From Phycisphaerae bacterium (GTDB lineage Bacteria > Planctomycetota > Phycisphaerae > UBA1845 > Fen-1342): a DNA stretch of 12,082 nt. The notes beneath the pieces are model-generated. The model saw only the letters and a list, made by a program, of their open reading frames with translations, did not search any database and was not told where the DNA came from. The translations under genes and the position numbers were made by a program. Below are positions 6,376 through 12,082 of the stretch, one piece after another. How positions within the stretch are numbered: the stretch's first letter is position 1; every line of letters starts with the position of its first letter. Location: contig JALSRY010000409.1 in assembly GCA_026984555.1 (NCBI GenBank), forward strand, positions 1 to 12,082, written 5' to 3'.

Positions 6376-7517
6376 GTGATGCGTTTGCGCAACAGCTCGG
6401 GGCCCGGGCGCGTCCGAGCGAGGATTTCTGCGATGCGCGGGCCCGCGCGACCATCGCCGTAGACACATCGACCGCCACGCCTCGGACGCAGCCCGAGGGC
6501 GCGGCGCAGGGCGGCGCGGATCGACGCGAGCGTTTCGTCCGCGTGAACCAGGGCTGGGCCCCCCGGCTCGCGCCCCGCCTGGCGCTGGCCGACATCGACC
6601 GCCGGCGTGCCCAGAAACGACGCCTCGATCACGCCGCTGGAGGAGTTGCCCACGAGCACGGCGGCACCACACAGTGCGTGGAGGTATTCGTCGCGGGGCA
6701 GCGAACGGAACGTGCGGACCTCTCCGGCCGAGCGCTTGGCGTGCCGCTCGATCGCCCGGATCACGCCCGCGCAGCCGCGGTCCGTATTGGGATAGATGAT
6801 GACGCGCCGCAGGCCCGTCTCGGCGACGGCGCGCAGGATCATGCTCATCACCCGCTCTTCGGTCGCGGCGCAGCGGCCGTGGGCGTGTTGAAGCACGAGC
6901 GCGTAATCGCTCGCCGCCGTCCGCGGCGGGGCCTGCGCGAGGATGTCCCGCGCGCGGTCGAACCCCGGCGCGCCGACGACATGCACGCGCTCGGGCGGTT
7001 CGCCCATGCGGATGATCCTCCGGGCCGAGCGCCGCGTCGCCGCGAAATGCAGATGCGCCAGCTTGGTGATTGCGTGGCGCAGCGACTCGTCGAAATCCCC
7101 GAGCGCCACGTCGCCGCCGTGTACATGTGCCAGTACGCGCCCGGTGGTGACGGCGGCGAGCGCGCCGGCCATCGCCTCGATCCGGTCGCCGAGCACCAGC
7201 ACGATATCGGTCTCGGCCTGCTCGAAGAACCGCGCCAGCCCGGCCACGCCCCGGCCCAGGCCCGCCGACTGGTCGAGCGGATCGTCGCGTCCGGACTGCA
7301 TCGGAACGCGCGCGTCGATGCGCCAGCCGTCGGCGCTGATCTCATCCACCGTGTGCCCGAACCGCCGCAACAGGTGCATGCCGGTGACCGCGAGTTGCAG
7401 CCTCAGCCGCGGGTGCGCGCGGATCGCGCGCATGGGCGATTGCAACACGCCGTACTCGGCCCGCGTGCCGGTGACGACGGCGACGCGGATGCGTCTGCGC
7501 CGTCGGCTGGGGCTCAT
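6369..7517 (-). CDS. neuC: UDP-N-acetylglucosamine 2-epimerase (hydrolysing), NeuC/LegG type
   Basis: Cytoplasmic GT-B-fold enzyme that epimerises and hydrolyses a UDP-HexNAc, giving free ManNAc (NeuC) or a 6-deoxy diamino analogue (LegG/NnaA), the substrate for NeuB. It has 382 residues, a normal length. Motifs: GTRAEYG (17-23), LGDRIEA (109-115), HVHGGD (131-136), DESLRHAITKLAHLHF (143-158), YPNTDRG (242-248), VGNSSSGVIEA (289-299), GQRQAGR (310-316) and YGDGRAG (353-359). The GDxxEM-like and NSSSG stretches mark the hydrolysing branch rather than WecB. It begins inside the end of neuB with an ATGA overlap and is the last gene of the run. A run of five Arg follows MSPS at the N-terminus. 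Family assignment is firm; choice between GlcNAc and bacillosamine-type substrate is open, and no LegB/LegC partners are in view. Confidence 0.93.
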   Translation of the reverse strand: MSPSRRRRRIRVAVVTGTRAEYGVLQSPMRAIRAHPRLRLQLAVTGMHLLRRFGHTVDEISADGWRIDARVPMQSGRDDPLDQSAGLGRGVAGLARFFEQAETDIVLVLGDRIEAMAGALAAVTTGRVLAHVHGGDVALGDFDESLRHAITKLAHLHFAATRRSARRIIRMGEPPERVHVVGAPGFDRARDILAQAPPRTAASDYALVLQHAHGRCAATEERVMSMILRAVAETGLRRVIIYPNTDRGCAGVIRAIERHAKRSAGEVRTFRSLPRDEYLHALCGAAVLVGNSSSGVIEASFLGTPAVDVGQRQAGREPGGPALVHADETLASIRAALRRALGLRPRRGGRCVYGDGRAGPRIAEILARTRPGPELLRKRITY

Positions 7518-8590
7518 CGAATCATGTCCCAGGTGAGCATGGTGTCGCGCGTGACATCGGTGGCGAGCTCGCGCCCGAGCAGGTCATCGAGCTGGTCGGG
7601 CTCGATGCCGCCCGCGGGTCTCTTGAGCGTCAGCATGTCGGCGCGGAGGGTCGTGCCCGCGGGCAGATCGCGCGTCACGACGACGCTGCGGCGTGCCACG
7701 GCTCGCACGTCGGCTTCGAGCGCGCTCATCCCCAGCCGGCCGCTGCCCAACGCCGCCTCCGCCCGGCGAACCGCCGCGATGTACTCGCCCAACGCCGGCG
7801 GGTCCAGCGACATGGCGTGATCCGGCCCCACCGCCGCGCGGTCCAACGTCATGTGTTTCTCCAACAGCCGCGCCCCGGCGGCGACGGCCCAGCCCCCGGT
7901 CTCCGTGGATGTCGTGTGGTCGCTGTAGCCCGAGGGAAAACCGAACACCCGCTCGAGCGTGCGAATCGCCCCGAGATTGGCCGCCTCCAGCGGCGTCGGG
8001 TAGCTGCTCACGCAGTGCAGCAGGATCACGCGCTGGTCCAAGTCCCAACACCGCAGCCGATACACGCTCGCTCGGATCTCCGATTCCGTCGCCGCACCGG
8101 TCGAGACGATCAGCGGCAGGGTCGTATCCGCGGCGCGTTCCATCAGCAGCGGGTTGTTGAGGTCGCTGGAAGCGATCTTGATCGCGCGCACACCCAGCCG
8201 CACGAGTCGATCCACATCGGCGGGGCTGAACGGCGTCGCCAGGAACTCGATCCCCGCCGCGCGACAGTGCGCCGCGATCTGCGCGAAGTCCTCGTCCCCC
8301 AGCTCCAGCCGCGCCAGCAGATCACGCTGACGCGCCTCCCCGCAGGCGGCCTGATACGGCGCCACCCCCGCGCCGGCGGTCGTCAGCTCGTCGGCCCGGA
8401 ACATCTGGAACTTGACCGCCTGGGCCCCCGCCTCCGCGGCAACATCCACCAGCCGCAAGGCATCATCGAGACGACCGTTGTGGTTCACGCCCGCTTCCGC
8501 AACCACATAGGCGGGACAACCCGGGCCCACCGGCGTCTGTCCGATCGTCACGCCCGGGGCGACGGATTGACCATCGTGTTCGAACGTCAT
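7514..8590 (-). CDS. neuB: N-acetylneuraminate (nonulosonate) synthase
   Basis: Condenses phosphoenolpyruvate with ManNAc or a related 6-carbon sugar to form a nine-carbon nonulosonic acid. The 358 residues comprise a TIM barrel plus a C-terminal SAF (antifreeze-like) domain at about 296-358. Barrel motifs: AEAGVNHNG (31-39), VKFQMF (59-64), ATPFS (118-122), KIASSDLNNPLL (138-149), IVSTGAAT (161-168), HCVSSYPTP (192-200), YSDHT (222-226), EKHMTLDR (244-251) and GPDHAMSLDP (255-264). His192 and His225 correspond to the metal ligands of characterised NeuB. The usual SGE before the Asn is SSD here, and the usual STGM is STGA, so it belongs to a side branch and its product may not be Neu5Ac. The SAF part includes RSVVVTRDLPAG and LKRPAGGI. 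ATGA overlaps join it to neuA upstream and neuC downstream; GGGGA lies 7 bases before the ATG. Confidence 0.93.
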   Translation of the reverse strand: MTFEHDGQSVAPGVTIGQTPVGPGCPAYVVAEAGVNHNGRLDDALRLVDVAAEAGAQAVKFQMFRADELTTAGAGVAPYQAACGEARQRDLLARLELGDEDFAQIAAHCRAAGIEFLATPFSPADVDRLVRLGVRAIKIASSDLNNPLLMERAADTTLPLIVSTGAATESEIRASVYRLRCWDLDQRVILLHCVSSYPTPLEAANLGAIRTLERVFGFPSGYSDHTTSTETGGWAVAAGARLLEKHMTLDRAAVGPDHAMSLDPPALGEYIAAVRRAEAALGSGRLGMSALEADVRAVARRSVVVTRDLPAGTTLRADMLTLKRPAGGIEPDQLDDLLGRELATDVTRDTMLTWDMIR

Positions 8591-9306
8591 GCCGGAATCC
8601 CCGCGTCCCGCGCGCGTAACACCGCCTCGGCTACCAGCAGATCGAACCCGTCATCCACGTCGATAGCGTCCTGCGGGTCGAGCACCACCGCTCGCCGATC
8701 CGGCCCCAGAAACGCCTGCTTGTCTTCCGGGGTTCGCAGGGCGTCGAACAGCGACCGGCGTGTCAGCGCGACAACCGCCCCGTCGTGATAGTACAGGGGT
8801 TCGAGATCCTGTCGGCGGTAGATGCTGTTCGGGCGAAACTGGATCATGCGGTCGCCTTCGAGCCGGTGCAGCCAGTCCGGATGGTGCCGCCCGACCGGAG
8901 CCACCGAACGCACCGAGCTCGCCCCGCTCGCGAGTAGATGGTCGATTGCCCGGTCGATCAGCCCCGCCGGCCGGACCGGAATGTTGCCGTAGAGCAGGAC
9001 CACCACGTCGGCGGCCGTGTCGTGACGATCCTCCCAGGTCTGGACCGCGTGCCGGGCGGCGGCATCGACCGTCGCCGTGTCGGTGGCCAACTCGGCCGGG
9101 CGGTCGATCGTTTCGATTCCCCGTTGGGTCGCGAGCGTGGCGGCCGGCTGCGAATCCGTGCTGAGCACGACCGCGTCGAGTCGGCGAGCCTGAAGCGCGT
9201 GGTCGAACGTGTATTCGATCAGCGCGCGCCCAAGCAACGGACGCACACACTTTTCGCGCAGCCCCTTGCTGCCCGCGCGAGACAGGATGACACCCAGCGC
9301 ACGCAT
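8587..9306 (-). CDS. neuA: CMP-N-acetylneuraminate (nonulosonate) cytidylyltransferase
   Basis: Activates the nonulosonic acid made by NeuB with CTP to CMP-sugar. It has 239 residues, normal for single-domain NeuA. Motifs: ILSRAGSKGLREK (7-19), the CTP-binding loop, with SRAG in place of the usual ARGG; VVLSTDS (46-52); TDTATVDA (75-82); LYGNIPVRP (105-113), where most relatives have a QPTSPLR-like stretch; and AIDVDDGFDLLVAEA (214-228), matching the C-terminal IDxxxDLxxAE signature. The ATG at 9306 is chosen because the loop motif begins only nine residues later, as in the family. The frame stays open well upstream, but that part is antisense to the 3' end of the prepilin peptidase frame and looks like noise. 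No clear Shine-Dalgarno is present. It lies 53 bases after the prepilin peptidase gene and overlaps neuB by ATGA. Confidence 0.92.
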   Translation of the reverse strand: MRALGVILSRAGSKGLREKCVRPLLGRALIEYTFDHALQARRLDAVVLSTDSQPAATLATQRGIETIDRPAELATDTATVDAAARHAVQTWEDRHDTAADVVVLLYGNIPVRPAGLIDRAIDHLLASGASSVRSVAPVGRHHPDWLHRLEGDRMIQFRPNSIYRRQDLEPLYYHDGAVVALTRRSLFDALRTPEDKQAFLGPDRRAVVLDPQDAIDVDDGFDLLVAEAVLRARDAGIPA

Positions 9307-9359
9307 TGCGCTATGTTCTATCGGCCGCCCCGCCCCGCGGGCTTGACCCGCCGACCCTT
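9307..9359 (-). other. Gap between pilD and neuA with a short inverted repeat
   Basis: The only non-overlapping junction in the six-gene minus-strand run. It contains GCGGG (9337-9341) and CCCGC (9347-9351), a 5-base-pair stem with a 5-base loop. No T run follows in the direction of transcription, so it is not a convincing intrinsic terminator. GATAGAAC shortly before the neuA ATG is the only AT-richer patch and could hide a weak -10 box. Whether neuABC has its own promoter is undecided. Confidence 0.3.
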
Positions 9360-10859
9360 TCACTCCCGTGGCTCGACCAGCCGGCGCACCAGGTTGGCCA
9401 TCAGCACCGCGATCGGCAGCGCGACGATCAACAACCCGACACCCATCAGCACGATCTGCGGCTGACGCTCCCACGCGCTCGCCACGTCCGTCGCGTAGGC
9501 GTGCAACGTTTCGGCGGCGGCCGTGTTGAGCCAGAGCGTCAACAGGAAACCCAGCGCCAGGGGCGGGCCGAAGGGGATCATCGCGCTCCGCTTGAGCAGC
9601 AGGCTCAGGCCCCAACCAGCCAGCGCGACCGGGATCGAAAACAGGAAACCTATCAGGGCGATGTCGGGACCGGCCGCGGCGCCCGCCGCCGCCAGGATGT
9701 AGATATCCCCGACGCCGAAGGCCTCGCGTCCGAATGCGAGGGTAAAGAGGATGCGGATGGCCCAGCCCGCCGCCGCCGCCAGGATGGCGCCGTAGATGGC
9801 GTAGACCGCTCCACCGATGGGCTCGAACGACCCGGTGGGCGACCAGGCGACGACCGTGCGCCAGCCCGATTCGACCGCGGGTACCGTCGCCACCAGCGCA
9901 TACGCGACGCCGCCACCCAGCAGCGCCGGTAGCAACCACGCGAGCTCGCGCAGAGCCTCTCGCCGGGACTCGGGCGCCTCGGCTTCGATGGTGGCGTGGA
10001 GGTCGTCATCCACGGCGCGTGTTTGCCCGCCCGTGAGGACCATCGCGACGAAGAACACCAGGAAGGTCGTCCCCACGCCGGCGCTCGCCGTCCCCGCCGG
10101 CCGCGCGTTCGCGAGCAACAGCCAGACCGCCAAGGCCACGAGTCCCCCCACCACCACCGCCACCGGCGCAAAACCCGCGCCGGCACCGGAACTCGACGCC
10201 GAAGGGACCGCGCCCGCGTCGTCGTCAGCGGGATCTGTCGGCGTTCGTTGTTCTCGTCGCCACGCCCGGTAGAGCATCCAGGCGCTCAGGACAAACGCGA
10301 CCGCGGCGCCGGCCGCCAACGGCGAACCCGCCGCCGCGCGGAAAAACGCGGGCCGCGGCCACGCCGCGCACAACACGATCCCGGCGACCATGGCGAAATC
10401 GGTTACGCGCGTGTCCACCAGGTAGAGCACGAGATCCATCGCGCTGCACGCCACCAGCACCGCCACCAGGATCAGCCAGGCGAGCAACAGCGGCGCGTCG
10501 GTCGGCAGCACCGGCGCCAGCCGAACCGCCCCCGTGCCCGAAACCGCCAGCACCCGCGTCTGGGCGACGAAGAGCAGGTGATAGACCAGCACGAACCCCA
10601 GACCGGTCAGCGCCTCGACGAGCGGATATTGTGGCGACACCGCGCAGCCACAATAGCGGCAGCGCCCGCGCAGCAGCACCCAGCTCACCACCGGGATGTT
10701 GTCGTACCAGCGCAGCGTCGCGCGGCAGCAGGGACAAAACGACCAGCGCGGCTCGGCGACCGAGAGCCCCCGTGGCAAGCGGTAGATCACCACGTTCAGA
10801 AAGCTGCCGACGCACAATCCCACCAGGTAGACGAACGAGCCGACCAGTCCGGTGGTCAT
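9360..10859 (-). CDS. pilD: Prepilin leader peptidase / N-methyltransferase (type IV), extra-long form
   Basis: Integral membrane aspartic protease (A24 family) that cuts the leader of type IV pilins or type II secretion pseudopilins and usually methylates the new N-terminus. The N-terminal domain shows GSFLNVVIYRLPRG (18-31), a CPCC/CRYC zinc-type cysteine set (C42, C45, C67, C70) and WYDNIPVVSW (51-60). SPQYPLVEALTG follows at 75-86. The protease domain has Asp142 in SAMDLVLYLVD and GVGD (382-385, Asp385), then IPFGPPLALG (428-437). Family members are usually 250-300 residues; this is 499 because the two catalytic Asp are 243 residues apart instead of about 64. The insertion carries a Ser/Ala/Asp linker (about 205-228), further hydrophobic helices and an acidic charged segment (283-306). 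The ATG shares one base with the aroK stop (TGATG), preceded by GGGGGGA. The frame is intact throughout. Confidence 0.93.
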   Translation of the reverse strand: MTTGLVGSFVYLVGLCVGSFLNVVIYRLPRGLSVAEPRWSFCPCCRATLRWYDNIPVVSWVLLRGRCRYCGCAVSPQYPLVEALTGLGFVLVYHLLFVAQTRVLAVSGTGAVRLAPVLPTDAPLLLAWLILVAVLVACSAMDLVLYLVDTRVTDFAMVAGIVLCAAWPRPAFFRAAAGSPLAAGAAVAFVLSAWMLYRAWRREQRTPTDPADDDAGAVPSASSSGAGAGFAPVAVVVGGLVALAVWLLLANARPAGTASAGVGTTFLVFFVAMVLTGGQTRAVDDDLHATIEAEAPESRREALRELAWLLPALLGGGVAYALVATVPAVESGWRTVVAWSPTGSFEPIGGAVYAIYGAILAAAAGWAIRILFTLAFGREAFGVGDIYILAAAGAAAGPDIALIGFLFSIPVALAGWGLSLLLKRSAMIPFGPPLALGFLLTLWLNTAAAETLHAYATDVASAWERQPQIVLMGVGLLIVALPIAVLMANLVRRLVEPRE

Positions 10860-11437
10860 CACGTCGTCCCCCCGGGGGGCACCGGTACACGCAGCCGGTC
10901 GAGCACCGCATCCGCAACCTGGGCCACATCGAGCCCCGACGTGCTCACCACGATTTCCGCCGTCGCTTCGTAAATCGGCAGCCGGCTTTGCAGCACCGCC
11001 TCGATTTCCGTCAGACCACCCGCCGGCGTCAGGTTCGGACGACCTTCCTCCGAGCCGATATCCGCGACGATGCGGCGATAGAGCTCCTCCGGGGGCGCGG
11101 TCAGCCACACGCAAACGCCCGTCGTGCGCAGCAGCTTGCGGTTACGCCGCGACAGCACCGCCCCCCCGCCGACGCTGATGACCTTGCGCCGCCCGCATAC
11201 GACGCGCTGGAGCGTCTGGGCTTCGATCCGCCGAAACGCACCCTCGCCGTCCTGCGCGAAGATGTCCGCGATCGTGCGACCCTGTTCCCGCCGGATTTCC
11301 TCGTCCGTGTCCACGAAGGTCCAGCCGAGACGCTCGGCCAGCCGGCGGCCCACCGACGTCTTTCCGCACCCGCGGTAGCCGATGAGAATGATCAGATCAT
11401 CACGAACGACGTTCTGAGCCTGCTCGGATTCGTTCAT
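10859..11437 (-). CDS. aroK: Shikimate kinase
   Basis: Phosphorylates shikimate with ATP to shikimate 3-phosphate, the fifth step of the chorismate pathway to aromatic amino acids; cytoplasmic. The 192 residues are slightly more than the usual 170-180, from a 14-residue leader and a Pro/Gly-rich tail. Motifs: Walker A GYRGCGKTS (20-28), VDTDEEI (42-48), FRRIE (68-72), VGGGAVL (89-95), LTAPPEELYRRI (112-123), EGRPNL (131-136), where RPLL is usual for the lid, and SRLPIYEATA (151-160). The ATG at 11437 overlaps the stop of the metallophosphoesterase gene (ATGA), and its own stop shares a base with the prepilin peptidase ATG, so all three are likely translated from one message. No strong ribosome-binding site is seen, consistent with coupling. 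Confidence 0.95.
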   Translation of the reverse strand: MNESEQAQNVVRDDLIILIGYRGCGKTSVGRRLAERLGWTFVDTDEEIRREQGRTIADIFAQDGEGAFRRIEAQTLQRVVCGRRKVISVGGGAVLSRRNRKLLRTTGVCVWLTAPPEELYRRIVADIGSEEGRPNLTPAGGLTEIEAVLQSRLPIYEATAEIVVSTSGLDVAQVADAVLDRLRVPVPPGGTT

Positions 11438-12082
11438 GAGAGCACCGTATGGCGGAGTGTTTCCCGCACGCGGTCGCTGTCGAACAGGACCGCGTGAAGC
11501 GCCTCGTGCGATTGGCCGGGATTGATGCACACCACGCCGCCCACCTCGTCCGCGAACGCCCCCGTCACCTCCGGCGACTCGTGCACGTGACCGTGCAACG
11601 CACACAGCGGCCGGTGTCGTTCGATGTAGCGCCGGACCGCCCGCGACCCGATCGGCCCCACCCCCGGCAAACGGTCGAGCTTCGTGTCGAACGGTGGAGC
11701 GTGACAGACGAATACCCACGGCGCCGGCGGCGGAGCCAACTCGGCCAGCACCTCTTCCAGCGCCGGCCGACCGCGAAACCAGCTCTCCGCGTCCACCGGC
11801 GACGCTTCCCCGTCCTGCGTCGCCCGAAGATCTCCCCCAAACTCCGGGACCGGATCATCGACGCCGTCGAGCCGCTCGTAATCCTTGAGCCAGTGTGGCG
11901 TCGGCGGCGTAAGGTAAAACCCGAGAAAATCGAGTCCCCCGCAGCTCCACGGCCGCCGCGGATCCAGTAATCGCAGCCGCCCCGTGTCCTCGATCCCCCG
12001 GACCGCCGCTTCGGTTCGCAGCCAGTCGTGGTTCCCCATCACGCACGCCACCAGCACACCCGGGACGGCGTGTTTCCAGATG
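11434..12082 (-). CDS. Calcineurin-like metallophosphoesterase (5' end cut by window edge)
   Basis: A predicted dinuclear-metal phosphoesterase; 215 residues are visible and the frame continues open past the right edge (IWKHAVPGVLVACVMGNHD), so the true start and the first metal motifs (DxH, GD) lie outside. Visible motifs in order: GNHD near the cut end, VFVCHAPPFDTKLDRL with the metal-binding His, GSRAVRRYIERHRP, and HGHVHES, the final GHxH metal motif, then INPGQS. This arrangement (CHxPPxxTxLD, GSxxVRxxIE, HGHxHES) is typical of a group of stand-alone Icc/YfcE-like phosphoesterases of unassigned substrate. A central insertion (about residues 60-115 of the visible part) is acidic and less conserved-looking. 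The stop overlaps the aroK start by ATGA. The GTG at 12057 could be read as a start but would remove part of the beta strand leading into GNHD, so it is rejected. Confidence 0.88.
   Translation of the reverse strand, partial: IWKHAVPGVLVACVMGNHDWLRTEAAVRGIEDTGRLRLLDPRRPWSCGGLDFLGFYLTPPTPHWLKDYERLDGVDDPVPEFGGDLRATQDGEASPVDAESWFRGRPALEEVLAELAPPPAPWVFVCHAPPFDTKLDRLPGVGPIGSRAVRRYIERHRPLCALHGHVHESPEVTGAFADEVGGVVCINPGQSHEALHAVLFDSDRVRETLRHTVLS

Noticed and set aside
4846..6672. 608-codon minus-strand frame opposite the glycosyltransferase
   Set aside because: Very Arg/Gln/Pro-rich, spans the ends of three recognised genes and shows no motif.
6024..7820. 598-codon plus-strand frame opposite neuC and part of neuB
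   Set aside because: It contradicts two minus-strand genes with full catalytic motifs; its sequence is low-complexity Arg/Ala/His.
9337..9351. GCGGG/CCCGC hairpin between pilD and neuA
   Set aside because: Five base pairs, no T run in the direction of transcription; expected often by chance in GC-rich sequence.
9307..9939. Upstream extension of the neuA frame to give a 450-residue protein
   Set aside because: The added 211 residues run in the wrong frame over the 3' half of pilD, are Gly/Arg-rich and have no family match.

Overview
This is a strongly GC-rich, gene-dense stretch of bacterial chromosome with eleven complete or near-complete recognisable genes, two of them cut by the window edges, plus two small uncharacterised membrane proteins. 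I see no RNA genes, insertion sequences, CRISPR arrays or phage genes. The gene content (a nucleoside-symporter-type MFS permease, a very long prepilin peptidase, NeuA/NeuB proteins with off-consensus signatures, poor Shine-Dalgarno use) resembles Planctomycetota. That placement is a judgement from sequence style, not a proof.

Layout. Left, minus strand: a 63-residue single-pass membrane protein (1154..1345) followed by an MFS permease that runs off the left edge (1..1129). A short divergent promoter region (1346..1445) separates these from a plus-strand group: a membrane-anchored hypothetical protein (1446..1943), ribF (FMN/FAD synthesis, 1986..2963) and a YbaK-type aminoacyl-tRNA deacylase (2984..3448). 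After a 207-base gap holding a perfect TATAAT come tilS (tRNA-Ile lysidine synthetase, 3656..5128) and a GT-C/ArnT-like membrane glycosyltransferase (5125..6375). These two are joined by a GTGA start/stop overlap.

Right half, all minus strand and read from right to left: a calcineurin-like metallophosphoesterase (cut at the right edge), aroK (shikimate kinase), a 499-residue prepilin peptidase/N-methyltransferase, then neuA, neuB and neuC. Every junction in this set overlaps by 1 to 4 bases except the 53-base gap before neuA, so it is probably one operon, or two with a break at neuA. Its promoter lies outside the window. neuC and the glycosyltransferase gene meet tail to tail with a 7-base overlap.

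How they fit together. NeuC (hydrolysing UDP-HexNAc 2-epimerase), NeuB (PEP-dependent nonulosonate synthase) and NeuA (CMP-nonulosonate cytidylyltransferase) form a minimal route to a CMP-activated sialic-acid-like sugar for the cell surface. The prepilin peptidase upstream processes type IV pilin-like or type II secretion pseudopilin precursors. AroK, RibF, TilS and YbaK are housekeeping. The most unusual points are the roughly 180-residue insertion between the two catalytic aspartates of the prepilin peptidase and the atypical signature residues in NeuA and NeuB, which leave the identity of the nonulosonic acid open.
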